From NCBI GenBank assembly GCA_903834835.1, contig CAILKO010000035.1:186539-250538 (forward strand): a stretch of 64,000 nucleotides of DNA, read 5' to 3'. A program made the translations under genes and the position numbers. Of the stretch, positions 1-9,596 are shown piece by piece. The stretch is from an uncultured Pseudomonadota bacterium. Its GTDB lineage: Bacteria > Pseudomonadota > Gammaproteobacteria > Burkholderiales > SG8-39. Position 1 is the stretch's first letter, and the number at the start of each line of letters is the position of its first letter. The notes under the pieces were generated by a model. That model did no database searches, was not told the origin of the DNA, and saw only the letters and a program-made list of their open reading frames with translations.

Positions 1-250
1 CGATACGGCGCTCGAGGTCGGCGGCCGCGATGTTCTTCGCGCCCGGCAGCCTGCCTTTCGCGTAGTCGGCGGGCTCACGCACATCGAGCACGATCGCGTC
101 CTCCCGGTTGATCAATTGTGTCGCCTCAAGTGTGCTGACCCAGGGCCCGCCACTACTGCGCCGCAACAGCGGCCAGAGCAGCATGCCGCCGGAAACGAGT
201 GCAATGCCGAACAGCAGAAGGTTCTTCTGGATGAATCCGATGAATTCCAT
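1..250 (-). CDS. rhodanese-like domain protein, membrane-anchored (partial, 3' end outside window)
   Basis: Reads leftwards from ATG at 250 and runs off the window edge. The N-terminus (MEFIGFIQKNLLLFGIAL...) is a hydrophobic anchor of about 20 residues. It is followed by the start of a rhodanese fold with the typical VLDVREPADYAKGRLPGAKN pattern (residues about 50-70). The active-site Cys loop lies beyond the edge and cannot be checked. Rhodanese domains move sulfane sulfur or serve as sulfur-binding modules; the anchor would place this one on the cytoplasmic membrane face. In many betaproteobacteria a gene like this sits divergent from gpmA and upstream of a glutaredoxin gene and secB, which fits the neighbour here. 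The exact substrate is unknown. Confidence 0.85.
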   Translation of the reverse strand, partial: MEFIGFIQKNLLLFGIALVSGGMLLWPLLRRSSGGPWVSTLEATQLINREDAIVLDVREPADYAKGRLPGAKNIAAADLERRI

Positions 251-310
251 GTTTTGTCTGAGGCCGCCCGGGTGATACGGCGCAGGCGCCGCGAGGAAAG
301 AGATCGGTAT

Positions 311-316
311 TATAAA
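311..316 (+). promoter_or_regulatory. possible -10 element for gpmA
   Basis: TATAAA lies in an AT-rich patch about 77 bases before the gpmA start, in the 142-base gap between the divergent rhodanese and gpmA genes. No convincing -35 box is visible, so this is a weak call. Confidence 0.3.
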
Positions 317-392
317 ATAGGCCTCGTCTCCGCCAGCTTGCATTTGCCGCTCTCCAACATACCGTCCCCTCCCGCAAAGGCCTGCCCTTCCC

Positions 393-1139
393 ATGCATAA
401 ACTCGTACTGCTGCGCCATGGCGAATCGACCTGGAACAAGGAAAACCGCTTCACAGGCTGGACCGACGTGGATTTGTCCGATCAGGGCCTGCGCGAAGCG
501 AGCGCGGCCGGCGCGCTGCTCAAGGCCCAGGGCTACGATTTCGACCGCGCCTACAGCTCGGTGCTGAAGCGGGCGATCCGCACGCTCTGGATCACACTCG
601 ACCAGCTCGACCGGCTCTGGCTCCCGGTCGAAAAACACTGGCGACTCAACGAGCGCCACTATGGCGCGCTGCAGGGACTGAACAAGGCCGAGACGGCAGC
701 AAAGTTCGGCGACGAACAGGTGCTCGTCTGGCGACGCAGCTACGATACGCCGCCCCCCACGCTGGCGGCGGACGATCCGCGCAACGCTGCCCGTGATCCG
801 CGCTACGCGAGCCTCGCCGCAGGCGAGCTGCCCCTCACGGAGTGCCTCAAGGACACGGTCGCACGCGTGCTGCCGCTTTGGAACGGCACGATCGCGCCGC
901 GCATCCGCGCGGGCGAGCGCGTGCTGATCGCCGCGCACGGAAATTCCCTGCGCGCACTCGTGAAGCACCTTGACAACGTGTCCGACGATGACATCATCGG
1001 ACTCAACATTCCCACCGCTGCACCGCTCGTCTACGAACTGGACGACGCGCTGCGCCCGCTACGGCACTATTACCTCGGCGACGAGAAGGAAATTGCGGCG
1101 CGCGTCGCCTCGGTCGCCAGCCAGGGGAAGGCCGCCTGA
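393..1139 (+). CDS. gpmA: 2,3-bisphosphoglycerate-dependent phosphoglycerate mutase
   Basis: Cytosolic glycolytic enzyme interconverting 3- and 2-phosphoglycerate through a phosphohistidine. The 248-residue length is normal for the dPGM family. The N-terminal phosphate-accepting motif LLRHGES (His9), the [12 protein letters not shown] segment, [14 protein letters not shown] and the second catalytic His in [11 protein letters not shown] are all present. ATG at 393 gives the canonical [12 protein letters not shown] start. It is transcribed away from the rhodanese gene, and envC begins 44 bases after its stop, so gpmA may head a run with envC, ctpA and moeB. Confidence 0.97.
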   Translation: MHKLVLLRHGESTWNKENRFTGWTDVDLSDQGLREASAAGALLKAQGYDFDRAYSSVLKRAIRTLWITLDQLDRLWLPVEKHWRLNERHYGALQGLNKAETAAKFGDEQVLVWRRSYDTPPPTLAADDPRNAARDPRYASLAAGELPLTECLKDTVARVLPLWNGTIAPRIRAGERVLIAAHGNSLRALVKHLDNVSDDDIIGLNIPTAAPLVYELDDALRPLRHYYLGDEKEIAARVASVASQGKAA

Positions 1140-1183
1140 CACGGAAGCACGCCTCGCCGGCGCCGGAGCGCCCCGGAGGACGC

Positions 1184-2362
1184 ATGCGTGCGGGCGTCCG
1201 GATCTGGCGGATCCTGCCGGGCGCGCTTGTGCTCCTCGGTGCCTTATCCGCAGGCGCCCAGGACGATGCTGGCGCCTCGCGCGAACGAGAACTGAAGGAT
1301 CTGCGCGCGCGCATCGAGGCGCTCTCCTCCAGCCTGCAGGAAAAGGAGGCCTCACGGCGTGAAGCGCGCGACACCCTGCGCGAATCCGAGAAGGCAATCT
1401 CCGAGACCAACCGGCGCCTGCGCGCGCTCGAAGAGGAGTCGCGCCGCCTGCGCGCCGGCCTGCGCGGGCTCGATACGCGCGAAGCTGCGTTCACCGCGTC
1501 CTTGCAGGGACGCCAGGGCATCCTGGGCGTAATCCTCTCGGCGCACTACGCCGGGGCAGCGCCTGATGTCCTGCGCGTGCTGCTCTCGGGCCAGGATCCG
1601 CTGGACGCCGCGCGCAGGCTCACCTATCTGGAATACCTGTCGCGCGAGACCGCGCGCGAGATCGCCGCCGTACGGAAGGACCTCGCGTCGCTGGCCAGGC
1701 TCCGTACCGAACGCAAGGTGCAGGCGGAGCTGCTCGCCGAGAACTCGGAAGCCGAACGCAGCGACCGTGCGCGGATCGAATCGGAGCGACGCGCCCGCCG
1801 CGAGGTACTCGAGCGCATTGCCGGGGAAATTCGTCGCGGACGGCGCGAGATCGGCGCGCTGCAGGCGGACGAGACACGTCTTGCCCGACTGGTTGAAGAA
1901 CTGGGCAAGATGCTCGCCGCCCGCAAGGCCGAGCGCCCCGCGCAGGCCGAGGCTCGTGTTCCCGGACCGGGCGGACCGTTTTCAAGGTTGCGCGGCCAAC
2001 TCCGGTTGCCGGTGCGCGGCGAAATCCTGTCGCGCTTCGGCGCGCAGCGTGGCGGGGGCACCGGCAAGGGCATCTTCATCCGCGCCGACGAAGGCCTGCC
2101 GGTCAGGGCCGTGGCGGGGGGACAGGTGGTCTTCGCGGATTGGATGCGCGGTTTTGGCAACCTCCTCATCCTGGACCACGGCGAATCCTATCTATCCGTG
2201 TATGCGAATAACGAGTCCCTGCTCAAGAAGCCGGGCGACGGGGTCGCTGGGGGCGAGACGATCGCCACCGTCGGGTCGAGCGGCGGGAGCGAAAGATCGG
2301 GTTTATACTTTGAATTGAGACACCTCGGTAAGGCCTTCGACCCGGTCAGCTGGACACGCTAG
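1184..2362 (+). CDS. envC: murein hydrolase activator EnvC-like (degenerate LytM/M23 domain)
   Basis: 392 residues: a signal peptide (to about residue 24, ending GAQ), a long heptad-rich coiled coil (about 28-255), and a C-terminal LytM/M23 fold (about 275-392). Zinc-ligand positions found in active M23 peptidases look lost: the first motif reads GKGIFIRAD rather than H-x-G-x-D, and the terminal HxH region reads LYFELRH. This is the state of E. coli EnvC, which activates the amidases AmiA/AmiB at the division septum instead of cutting peptidoglycan itself. A good ribosome site (GGAGG) precedes ATG 1184. It lies directly upstream of ctpA, an arrangement that is common in proteobacteria. Confidence 0.9.
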   Translation: MRAGVRIWRILPGALVLLGALSAGAQDDAGASRERELKDLRARIEALSSSLQEKEASRREARDTLRESEKAISETNRRLRALEEESRRLRAGLRGLDTREAAFTASLQGRQGILGVILSAHYAGAAPDVLRVLLSGQDPLDAARRLTYLEYLSRETAREIAAVRKDLASLARLRTERKVQAELLAENSEAERSDRARIESERRARREVLERIAGEIRRGRREIGALQADETRLARLVEELGKMLAARKAERPAQAEARVPGPGGPFSRLRGQLRLPVRGEILSRFGAQRGGGTGKGIFIRADEGLPVRAVAGGQVVFADWMRGFGNLLILDHGESYLSVYANNESLLKKPGDGVAGGETIATVGSSGGSERSGLYFELRHLGKAFDPVSWTR

Positions 2363-2412
2363 CCGGCGCCCGGTCCCCGCCCCCTTGCAGGAACCCAACC
2401 ACGGAACTCGAT

Positions 2413-3831
2413 ATGCGCAGCAAATTTCGCAATGCCGGTCTGGTGCTGATCGGCGCCATCGCGGGTGTGCTGATCAGCCTGAATTTCCAGGCGATCGCCG
2501 ACAAGCCCGCGCGCCTGCCGCTGCCGATCGAGGAACTGCGCTCGTTCACCGAAGTCTTCGGCGCGATCAAGCAGAGTTACGTCGAACCGGTCGAGGACAA
2601 GAAGCTGATCACCGAAGCGATCAATGGCATGCTGACCGGTCTCGATCCGCATTCCGCCTACCTCGACGCCGAAGCGTTCAAGGAGCTCCAGGTGGGAACG
2701 CAGGGCCAGTTCGGCGGCCTCGGCATCGAGGTCGGCATGGAGGACGGTTTCGTCAAGGTTGTGTCGCCGATCGAGGACACGCCGGCGTTCCGCGCAGGCG
2801 TCAAACCGGGCGATCTGATCGTCAAGATCGACGAGACGCCCGTGAAGGGCATGTCTCTGAACGATGCGGTGAAGCGCATGCGGGGCAAGCCGGCCACCAA
2901 CATCACGCTCACGATCGCGCGCAAGGGCGAACAGCAGCCCATCGTGCTCACTCTTACGCGTGCGGTGATCCGCGTGCAGAGCGTGAAATCGAAGATGTTC
3001 GAGCCGGGCTATGCCTGGGTGCGCGTCGCGCAGTTCCAGGAAGCAACTGCCGAAAACATGGTCAAGGCGATCGACGGCCTGTTCAAGCAGGGACCGGTAA
3101 AGGGCCTGGTGCTCGATCTGCGCAACGATCCCGGCGGTCTGCTGCACGGTGCCGTTGCGATCTCGGCCGCCTTCCTTCCCGCCAAGACACTTGTGGTGTC
3201 CACCGACGGGCGCACCGAGGATGCGAAACGCAAGTTTCTCGCTTCGCCGGACGATTACTCCCGAGGCGGGCGCGACGATGTGCTGCGCGCTCTCCCCGCG
3301 GCGGTGAAAACCGTTCCGATGGTCGTTCTGGTGAACGGCGGCTCCGCCTCGGCGTCCGAGATCGTGGCCGGCGCGCTGCAGGATCACAAGCGCGCGATCG
3401 TGATCGGCACGCAGACCTTCGGCAAAGGATCCGTGCAGACCATCATGCCACTCGGTAACAATACTGCGATCAAACTGACGACGGCGCGTTACTACACACC
3501 CTCGGGCCGCTCGATCCAGGCGCTCGGAATCATGCCTGACCTCGTGATCGAAGACCCGACGGCGCCGTCCGAGCGGCTGCGCGAGGCAGATCTGCAACGC
3601 CACCTCGAGAATGAACAGGCGAGGAACGAGCAGGCCAAGGCCGACCCGGGCAAGGCCGCGGACCCTCAGGAGAAGAAACCTGCAGTCCGCCCTCCTGCAG
3701 AACAGCAGAAACAGGTCGAACTCGGCTCGAAAGATGATTTCCAGCTGCTCCAGGCCGTCGCCTACCTGAAAGGCGAGCCGGTGAAGGGCCAGACACCGAA
3801 GCCGGTCGCGGAAAACAAATCCGGCAAGTAA
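2413..3831 (+). CDS. ctpA: S41 family carboxy-terminal processing protease
   Basis: 472-residue periplasmic serine protease of the CtpA/Prc family. It has an N-terminal membrane/signal segment (LVLIGAIAGVLISL), a PDZ domain (about residues 100-175) that recognises substrate C-termini, and the S41 catalytic domain. The serine motif NGGSASASEIVAGAL (about 310-325) and the catalytic Lys in QTFGKGSVQ (Lys338) are intact. The C-terminal tail (about 400-472) is charged and Ala/Lys/Pro-rich. ATG 2413 gives a proper signal segment. In related bacteria such proteases process envelope proteins and peptidoglycan hydrolases, consistent with sitting directly after envC. The moeB start follows after four bases. 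Confidence 0.95.
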   Translation: MRSKFRNAGLVLIGAIAGVLISLNFQAIADKPARLPLPIEELRSFTEVFGAIKQSYVEPVEDKKLITEAINGMLTGLDPHSAYLDAEAFKELQVGTQGQFGGLGIEVGMEDGFVKVVSPIEDTPAFRAGVKPGDLIVKIDETPVKGMSLNDAVKRMRGKPATNITLTIARKGEQQPIVLTLTRAVIRVQSVKSKMFEPGYAWVRVAQFQEATAENMVKAIDGLFKQGPVKGLVLDLRNDPGGLLHGAVAISAAFLPAKTLVVSTDGRTEDAKRKFLASPDDYSRGGRDDVLRALPAAVKTVPMVVLVNGGSASASEIVAGALQDHKRAIVIGTQTFGKGSVQTIMPLGNNTAIKLTTARYYTPSGRSIQALGIMPDLVIEDPTAPSERLREADLQRHLENEQARNEQAKADPGKAADPQEKKPAVRPPAEQQKQVELGSKDDFQLLQAVAYLKGEPVKGQTPKPVAENKSGK

Positions 3832-3835
3832 CCCG

Positions 3836-4591
3836 GTGGATGACGGGCAGTTACTGCGCTACAGCCGTCACATCCTCCTTCCCGAGATCGGGATCGAGGG
3901 TCAGGAACGCATCCGCGCCGCGAGCGTCCTGATCGTAGGCGCCGGGGGGCTGGGGTGCCCGGCGGCGCTCTACCTCGCAGCGAGCGGCGTCGGCCGGATC
4001 ACGCTCGCCGATCCGGACGAAGTCGATCTCACGAATCTGCAACGTCAGATTCTCTACCGCACCGCCGACGTCGGCCTGAGCAAGACGGTTGCGGCACACG
4101 CAGCACTCATGCGGATCAATCCGGAGGTTTCGGTCATCACCATGCCCGCGCGACTGGAAGGCGGTGCGCTCCAGCACGCAGTCTCCGCGCACGACGTGGT
4201 GCTCGATTGTTCGGACAATTTCGCTACTCGCCATGCGGTGAACCGCTGCTGCGTCATGCAGCGGCGCCCGCTGGTCTCCGGCGCGGCCATACGGTTCGAC
4301 GGCCAGTTGGCCGTGTTCGACGCGCGTAACGCCGATTCACCCTGCTATGCGTGCCTGTACGCCGAAGACAGCGACCCCGAAGAAGCGAACTGTGCGCTGA
4401 TGGGCATCGTCGCACCGCTCGCTGGCGTGGTCGGCTCGCTGCAGGCGCTCGAAACGCTCAAGCTCATCGCACAGGCCGGCACGGTGAAAACCGGTCAGCT
4501 GCTGCTGATCGACGCATTGCAGGGAGACATGCGTACGGTGCGCATTCCGCGCGATCCGGACTGCAGCGTTTGCGGGCCGCGCCCGGACTGA
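3836..4591 (+). CDS. moeB: HesA/MoeB/ThiF family adenylyltransferase
   Basis: 251 residues. E1-like enzyme that adenylates the C-terminal Gly-Gly of a ubiquitin-like sulfur carrier (MoaD or ThiS). Visible features are the family N-terminus QLLRYSRHILLPEIG, the nucleotide loop GAGGLGCPAA (about 36-45), the conserved region ANCALMGIVAPLAG, and two CxxC zinc pairs (CYAC and CSVC). The start is GTG at 3836, giving VDDGQLLRYSRHI, which matches the usual family start. It lies four bases after ctpA, so it is probably cotranscribed. Whether it serves molybdopterin or thiamine synthesis cannot be decided here. Confidence 0.93.
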   Translation: MDDGQLLRYSRHILLPEIGIEGQERIRAASVLIVGAGGLGCPAALYLAASGVGRITLADPDEVDLTNLQRQILYRTADVGLSKTVAAHAALMRINPEVSVITMPARLEGGALQHAVSAHDVVLDCSDNFATRHAVNRCCVMQRRPLVSGAAIRFDGQLAVFDARNADSPCYACLYAEDSDPEEANCALMGIVAPLAGVVGSLQALETLKLIAQAGTVKTGQLLLIDALQGDMRTVRIPRDPDCSVCGPRPD

Positions 4592-4597
4592 CCCGCC

Positions 4598-5176
4598 TCA
4601 GATCAGGCAGTGCCGCTGGGCCTGAAAGGCCTGCGCAGGCTTCCGGGTAAATCCGCTCTTCGCGTATTGGTGCAGACACCCGATCGCATAACGCACGAGT
4701 GCGCCCGCCTGAACGCCGTGTTCGACATCGCCGCCGGCCGTGCCTTCGGCGTTTGCCGCCGCGAGCCGCAATGCCTGCTTGAGCGTGGCCTCGAACCGGT
4801 CGAAAAACTGATTCATCCGGACCTGCAGGCGCTCGTGCTCTCCAACCAGCGCGTCACCCGTCATCACGCGCACCATGCCCGGATTCTTCTCCGCGAAGGC
4901 GAGCAACATCTCCAGCAGCTTGCCCACCTGCGCAGCTCCGTCGGCCTCGTCCTGCGCAATACGATTGGCAAGCGAGAACACCGTGTTCTCGACGAACTCG
5001 ATCAGCCCCTCGTACATCTGGGCCTTGGACGCGAAATGCCGGTAGAGCGCGGCCTCGGACACATCCAGCCGCGCGGCGAGCGCAGCGGTAGTAATCCGCT
5101 CCCACTTCGGTGCCTCAAGCATCTCCGCGAGAGCCTTGAGGATCTCCAGCTTTCGTTCGCCTTTTACGCGCGGCAT
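4598..5176 (-). CDS. slmA: nucleoid occlusion factor SlmA (TetR-type)
   Basis: 192 residues with an N-terminal TetR-type helix-turn-helix (RLDVSEAALYRHFASK, about residues 33-48) and a C-terminal all-helical domain. The sequence tracks SlmA closely: the start R.KLEILKALAEMLE, the segment ALYRHFASKAQMYEGLIEF, and NPGMVRVMTGDAL. SlmA binds chromosomal sites and blocks FtsZ assembly over the nucleoid. The gene converges on moeB (stops seven bases apart). It lies downstream of a HAD nucleotidase and argB in the same direction, an arrangement familiar in betaproteobacteria. Confidence 0.93.
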   Translation of the reverse strand: MPRVKGERKLEILKALAEMLEAPKWERITTAALAARLDVSEAALYRHFASKAQMYEGLIEFVENTVFSLANRIAQDEADGAAQVGKLLEMLLAFAEKNPGMVRVMTGDALVGEHERLQVRMNQFFDRFEATLKQALRLAAANAEGTAGGDVEHGVQAGALVRYAIGCLHQYAKSGFTRKPAQAFQAQRHCLI

Positions 5177-5222
5177 ATCGACTCATTGAATGGCCGCCGG
5201 ATTCTACGCCAAGGTGCGCGCC

Positions 5223-5882
5223 TCAGCCCCTGAAGAGGCGCTTCGGCAGCTCGGCGACCGAACCAAGACGGAGGTCCACATGGGCGGGCTTTCGCAACTC
5301 GCGGCTGATCCAGACCGTGCCCATTCCAAGCCGCTTGGCGGTCCGCAGGTTCTCCAGGTGATCGTCCACGAACGCGCAGCAGTGCGGGTCGAGATCGTGA
5401 TCGCGCATCAGCCGGTGGAAGCCGTGCTGTCCCGGCTTTCCTCGGTAGCGGGCGTCCTCGATCGCGTAAACCGCGTCGAACATGCGCTCCGCCCCCATTA
5501 CGCGCAGCACATCCGTTACATACTGACGCGGCGCATTCGAGAACACGATCCTGCGGCCGCCGAGGCGCCCAAGCGCGTGACGCAGCGAATTCTCGTGCAC
5601 GACGAGATCGGCGAGCCCCGGAAAACGATGCGTCTCGCGCAGAAAGCGCTTCGGATCGGTCCCGTAGTGGCGCATCAACCCGTTCAGCGTGGTCCCGTAG
5701 CGTGTCCATAGCATGTAGCGGCGCTCGTTCGCCTCCCCCTCGTCGAGCCCGAACTCCCGCCGCAGGAAGTCGTTCATCTGACGGTGCATGGACGGGAAGA
5801 TGTGCACCCGCGCGTCGTGCAGCGTGTTGTCCAGGTCGAATATCCAGACCCGGCGGTGGGGCGGAAGGGCGGCGATGCGCAT
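5223..5882 (-). CDS. HAD-superfamily pyrimidine 5'-nucleotidase
   Basis: 219 residues. HAD motif I is WIFDLDNTLHDA (nucleophile Asp in the DLDNTL box), motif II is around IVFSNAP, and motif IV is FVDDHLENLRTAKRLGM. The segment NDFLRREFGLDEGEAN followed by YWxxYGTTLxGLMRHYG-like sequence is typical of the Sdt1/pyrimidine 5'-nucleotidase subgroup, which dephosphorylates UMP/CMP or damaged pyrimidine nucleotides. It lies 46 bases upstream of slmA and 34 bases downstream of argB on the same strand, so it is probably in an operon with both. The substrate is inferred from the subgroup only. Confidence 0.88.
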   Translation of the reverse strand: MRIAALPPHRRVWIFDLDNTLHDARVHIFPSMHRQMNDFLRREFGLDEGEANERRYMLWTRYGTTLNGLMRHYGTDPKRFLRETHRFPGLADLVVHENSLRHALGRLGGRRIVFSNAPRQYVTDVLRVMGAERMFDAVYAIEDARYRGKPGQHGFHRLMRDHDLDPHCCAFVDDHLENLRTAKRLGMGTVWISRELRKPAHVDLRLGSVAELPKRLFRG

Positions 5883-5916
5883 CGGTGCAGGGTGTTCGCG
5901 CCGTTGCCGCGAGCGC

Positions 5917-6852
<936 letters not shown>

Positions 6853-6893
6853 CTAACCAATCGCGATGCGCGCCACGGTGCGCCGCAAGTGAA

Positions 6894-6916
6894 AAGGGCC
6901 GGAGAACCCGGCCCTT
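6894..6916 (-). terminator. intrinsic terminator candidate after hsp20
   Basis: Perfect 9-bp inverted repeat AAGGGCCGG/CCGGCCCTT with a 5-base loop, 34 bases beyond the hsp20 stop. Read on the minus strand, the stem ends in CCCTTTTC, a short U-run. It separates hsp20 from argB. Confidence 0.65.
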
Positions 6917-6949
6917 CCAGCCCGCTGACGGGTAGCCTGACGGGTGGCG

Positions 6950-7390
6950 TCAGTGAATCTCGATCCGGCGCGCGCTGTTCTCCGCACGCTTCGGCAGAAC
7001 CAGATCCAGCACGCCGTCGCGGAATTTTGCCTCGACACCCGACTGATCGATCTCCTGGGGAAGCGTGAAGCTGCGCGCATACCGGCCGATCTGCCGCTCG
7101 GCGTGCAGCAATCGCTCTTCCTGCGACACCTCGCGCTCGCGCTTCACCTCGGCCGCGAGATTCACCTGCGCGCCTTCGATCGTGAGCTGGATGTCTTCCT
7201 TCCTGACGCCCGGGAGTTCCGCGCTCACCCTGTATGCCCCACCGGTTTCCGTGATGTCCAGACGCAGGCGCTGCGCCGCACGCTGCGGCAGCTCCCCCTG
7301 AACGACAGGCCTGACGAGAAAGCCGTTGAACAAATCGTCCACCAGGCTGGTGATCGGATCGTAACGCGAGTTGCTGGAAATGTTTGCCAT
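6950..7390 (-). CDS. Hsp20/alpha-crystallin small heat-shock protein
   Basis: 146 residues. ATP-independent chaperone that holds unfolding proteins in large oligomers. It has a short N-terminal arm (MANISSNSRYDPITSLVDDL), an alpha-crystallin domain (about residues 45-140) with the signature FRDGVLDLVLPK, and a short tail RRIEIH. ATG 7390 is chosen because AAAGGA lies six bases upstream; the longer reading frame to 7459 has no ribosome site and crosses the leader. A near-consensus heat-shock promoter lies about 120 bases upstream. In the leader, the Shine-Dalgarno sequence is partly paired with TTTCGA, which may act as a thermosensor. Confidence 0.93.
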   Translation of the reverse strand: MANISSNSRYDPITSLVDDLFNGFLVRPVVQGELPQRAAQRLRLDITETGGAYRVSAELPGVRKEDIQLTIEGAQVNLAAEVKREREVSQEERLLHAERQIGRYARSFTLPQEIDQSGVEAKFRDGVLDLVLPKRAENSARRIEIH

Positions 7391-7399
7391 GATCATTCC

Positions 7400-7416
7400 T
7401 TTCGATGAGTTCGAAA
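7400..7416 (-). promoter_or_regulatory. stem overlapping the hsp20 Shine-Dalgarno (RNA thermometer candidate)
   Basis: In the hsp20 mRNA, TTTCGA (7416-7411) can pair with TCGAAA (7405-7400) over a 5-base loop. The second arm covers the first three bases of the AAAGGA ribosome site. Such weak sequestration is how ROSE-like thermometers of small heat-shock genes work. Only the local helix is seen; a full ROSE fold was not established. Confidence 0.35.
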
Positions 7417-7515
7417 CGCCACAACCGGCGGAAGCTGCGGCCTTGCGCAATGCGTTCATGCAGCGGAATCAGGCGCGCCCCGAATCCGCCGCGCGCCCGT
7501 CTGCCTTCAGCTTGA

Positions 7516-7543
7516 AGATGGGGCCCGGCGGAAAATTTTCAAG
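7516..7543 (-). promoter_or_regulatory. heat-shock sigma factor (sigma-32 type) promoter for hsp20
   Basis: On the minus strand CTTGAAA (7543-7537), a 13-base spacer, then CCCCATCT (7523-7516). Both boxes match the sigma-32 consensus CTTGAAA...CCCCATNT exactly. It sits between the hslU stop and hsp20 and would give a leader of about 115 bases. Confidence 0.85.
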
Positions 7544-7563
7544 GCCTGCGAAGGCTCGGCGAA

Positions 7564-8895
7564 TCAGAGAATGAAGCGCGCGAGGTCTTCGCTCGCAGCC
7601 AGCTCGCCGAGCCGGCTGTCGACGTACTGCGCATCGATCGCGACCGCGTCCGGACCACGCCTGCCCGCCTCGAAGGAGATCTCCTCGAGCAGCTTCTCGA
7701 GGACTGTATACAGACGGCGCGCCCCGATGTTCTCGGTCTGCTCGTTCACCGCATGCGCGATCTCGGCGATTCGCCGTATGGCCTCGGGCCGGAATTCGAT
7801 ATCCACACCCTCGGTCGCGACGAGCGACTGGTACTGCTTGAGGAGGCTCGCATCGGTACCAGTGAGTATGCGTTCGAAATCCTCCACCGACAGCGCGTTC
7901 AGTTCGACGCGGATCGGGAACCTGCCCTGCAACTCAGGAATCAGATCCGAGGGCCGCGACAGATGGAAAGCGCCCGATGCGATGAACAGAATATGATCCG
8001 TCTTCACCATTCCGTAGCGCGTGGATACCGTGGTCCCCTCCACGAGAGGCAGAAGGTCGCGCTGCACGCCCTGCCTTGAGACGTCCGCCCCCGCAAGCTC
8101 GCCGCGGCTCGCGATCTTGTCCATCTCGTCCAGGAACACGATGCCGTTCTGCTCGACGTTGGCGAGCGCCTTTGCTTTCAGGTCGTCGTCGCCGACGAGG
8201 CGCGCGGCCTCCTCCTCGATCAGCATTGCGCGTGCCTCGCGGATCTTCAGCTTGCGCGCCTTGCGCCGGCCGCCGGCCATGTTCTGGAACATGCCCTGGA
8301 TCTGGCTGGTCAGCTCCTCCATCCCGGGCGGAGAGAGAATTTCCATCTGCGCGGGGGTGGCGGCCATTTCGATCTCGATTTCGCGCTCGTCCAGTTCCCC
8401 CTCGCGCAGTTTCTTGCGGAACTTCTGGCGCGTCGCGTTCTCTTCCGGTTGCGGCTCGCAATCGGCGATGAAGCCCGCACTCCGCGCGGGCGGCAGCAGC
8501 GCATCCAGAATCCGGTCTTCGGCGGTGTCCTCGGCACGCGCCCGCACCTTGCGCATCGCCTGCTCACGCGCCTGCTTCAATGCGGTTTCAACGAGATCAC
8601 GAATGATCGTGTCGACATCCCGGCCGACATAGCCGACTTCGGTGAACTTGGTCGCCTCGACCTTGATGAAAGGCGCATCCGCCAGCCGCGCGAGGCGGCG
8701 CGCGATCTCCGTCTTCCCAACCCCGGTCGGACCGATCATCAGGATGTTCTTGGGCGTGATCTCGCTGCGCAGCGGTTCGGGGACCTGCTGCCTGCGCCAG
8801 CGATTGCGCAACGCGATCGCCACCGCCCGCTTGGCACGATCCTGCCCGACGATGTACTTGTCGAGCTCGTGCACGATCTCCGGAGGGGCCATCAT
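7564..8895 (-). CDS. hslU: ATP-dependent protease ATPase subunit HslU
   Basis: 443 residues. AAA+ unfoldase of the HslVU protease. The family start [20 protein letters not shown], Walker [10 protein letters not shown] (about 60-68), the pore motif [10 protein letters not shown], Walker [11 protein letters not shown] and the C-terminal tail DLARFIL that docks into HslV are all present. The HslU-specific I domain lies between about residues 110 and 235. Its start codons ATGATG overlap the hslV stop, so translation is coupled. It is followed by hsp20 after 173 bases. Confidence 0.97.
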   Translation of the reverse strand: MMAPPEIVHELDKYIVGQDRAKRAVAIALRNRWRRQQVPEPLRSEITPKNILMIGPTGVGKTEIARRLARLADAPFIKVEATKFTEVGYVGRDVDTIIRDLVETALKQAREQAMRKVRARAEDTAEDRILDALLPPARSAGFIADCEPQPEENATRQKFRKKLREGELDEREIEIEMAATPAQMEILSPPGMEELTSQIQGMFQNMAGGRRKARKLKIREARAMLIEEEAARLVGDDDLKAKALANVEQNGIVFLDEMDKIASRGELAGADVSRQGVQRDLLPLVEGTTVSTRYGMVKTDHILFIASGAFHLSRPSDLIPELQGRFPIRVELNALSVEDFERILTGTDASLLKQYQSLVATEGVDIEFRPEAIRRIAEIAHAVNEQTENIGARRLYTVLEKLLEEISFEAGRRGPDAVAIDAQYVDSRLGELAASEDLARFIL

Positions 8896-9431
8896 TCGAG
8901 CACCTCGATCGTGCGCTGGTCATTGGTGTAGATGCACAGCTCGGCCGCGATCGCGAGCGAGCGCTCGACAACGTCGCGCGCAGAGAGCGACGTGTTCTGT
9001 ACCAGCGCGCGCGCCGCGCTCTGGGCAAAGGCGCCGCCGGATCCGATCGCGACGATGCCATGCTCCGGTTCCAGCACGTCTCCGACACCGGTAATGATCA
9101 GGGAATGCTCCCGGTCCGCCACGGCGAGCATGGCCTCGAGCCTGCGCAGCGCCCGGTCGGTCCGCCAGTCCTTGGCGAGTTCCACCGCCGATCGCATGAG
9201 ATTTCCCTGGTGCTTCTCGAGCTTCGCTTCGAAACGTTCGAACAGCGTAAAGGCGTCTGCCGTGCCCCCCGCGAAACCTGCCAGTATGCGGTCGTGATAA
9301 AGCCGGCGCACCTTCCGGGCGCCGCCCTTGACAACAATATTGCCGAGCGTCACCTGTCCGTCTCCGCCCAGTGCGACCGAGTCGCCGCGCCGCACGGAAA
9401 GTATGGTGGTGCCGTGAAAAGTTTCCTGCAT
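8892..9431 (-). CDS. hslV: ATP-dependent protease peptidase subunit HslV
   Basis: 179 residues from ATG 9431; an ATG at 9440 (adding MTS) is also possible. The frame upstream of 9440 is unlike the family. The mature enzyme begins at the N-terminal Thr of TTILSVRRG after removal of MQETFHG. The sequence [13 protein letters not shown] and the [14 protein letters not shown] region are typical. It forms dodecamers capped by HslU and degrades unfolded cytosolic proteins during heat stress. The stop overlaps the hslU start. A sigma-32-like promoter lies about 90 bases upstream. Confidence 0.96.
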   Translation of the reverse strand: MQETFHGTTILSVRRGDSVALGGDGQVTLGNIVVKGGARKVRRLYHDRILAGFAGGTADAFTLFERFEAKLEKHQGNLMRSAVELAKDWRTDRALRRLEAMLAVADREHSLIITGVGDVLEPEHGIVAIGSGGAFAQSAARALVQNTSLSARDVVERSLAIAAELCIYTNDQRTIEVLE

Positions 9432-9521
9432 GCTTGTCATCCGGTAGGCCTGCGGTTCGGGCGCACGGGACGTCCTCCGTGCCGCGGCGTCAGGATGACC
9501 GCGCACACCCTGCACCATTGG

Positions 9522-9550
9522 ATATCGGGGCGCGCCCGAAAGATTGCAAG
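9522..9550 (-). promoter_or_regulatory. sigma-32-type promoter candidate for hslVU
   Basis: On the minus strand CTTGCAA (9550-9544), a 13-base spacer and CCCCGATAT (9530-9522): one change from consensus in the -35 box and a near match in the -10. It lies in the cobW-hslV gap, about 90 bases before hslV, with the same spacer length as the hsp20 promoter. Confidence 0.6.
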
Positions 9551-9582
9551 GCCCCCGGTGGCGCGCCGGTCAGGCCTGAAGG

Positions 9583-9596
9583 AAGTAACGTTACTT
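9583..9596. promoter_or_regulatory. perfect palindrome AAGTAACGTTACTT at the cobW 3' end
   Basis: A 14-bp perfect palindrome that includes the cobW stop codon and lies about 33 bases upstream of the hslV -35 candidate. It shares the AGTAAC/GTTACT half-sites with palindromes at 17495-17538 and 46716-46735. Possibly an operator; the cognate protein is unknown. Confidence 0.45.

Noticed and set aside
2359-3603. 414-codon minus-strand frame opposite ctpA
   Set aside because: Shadow of a strongly conserved gene on the other strand; composition is His/Arg/Asp-rich without any family pattern.
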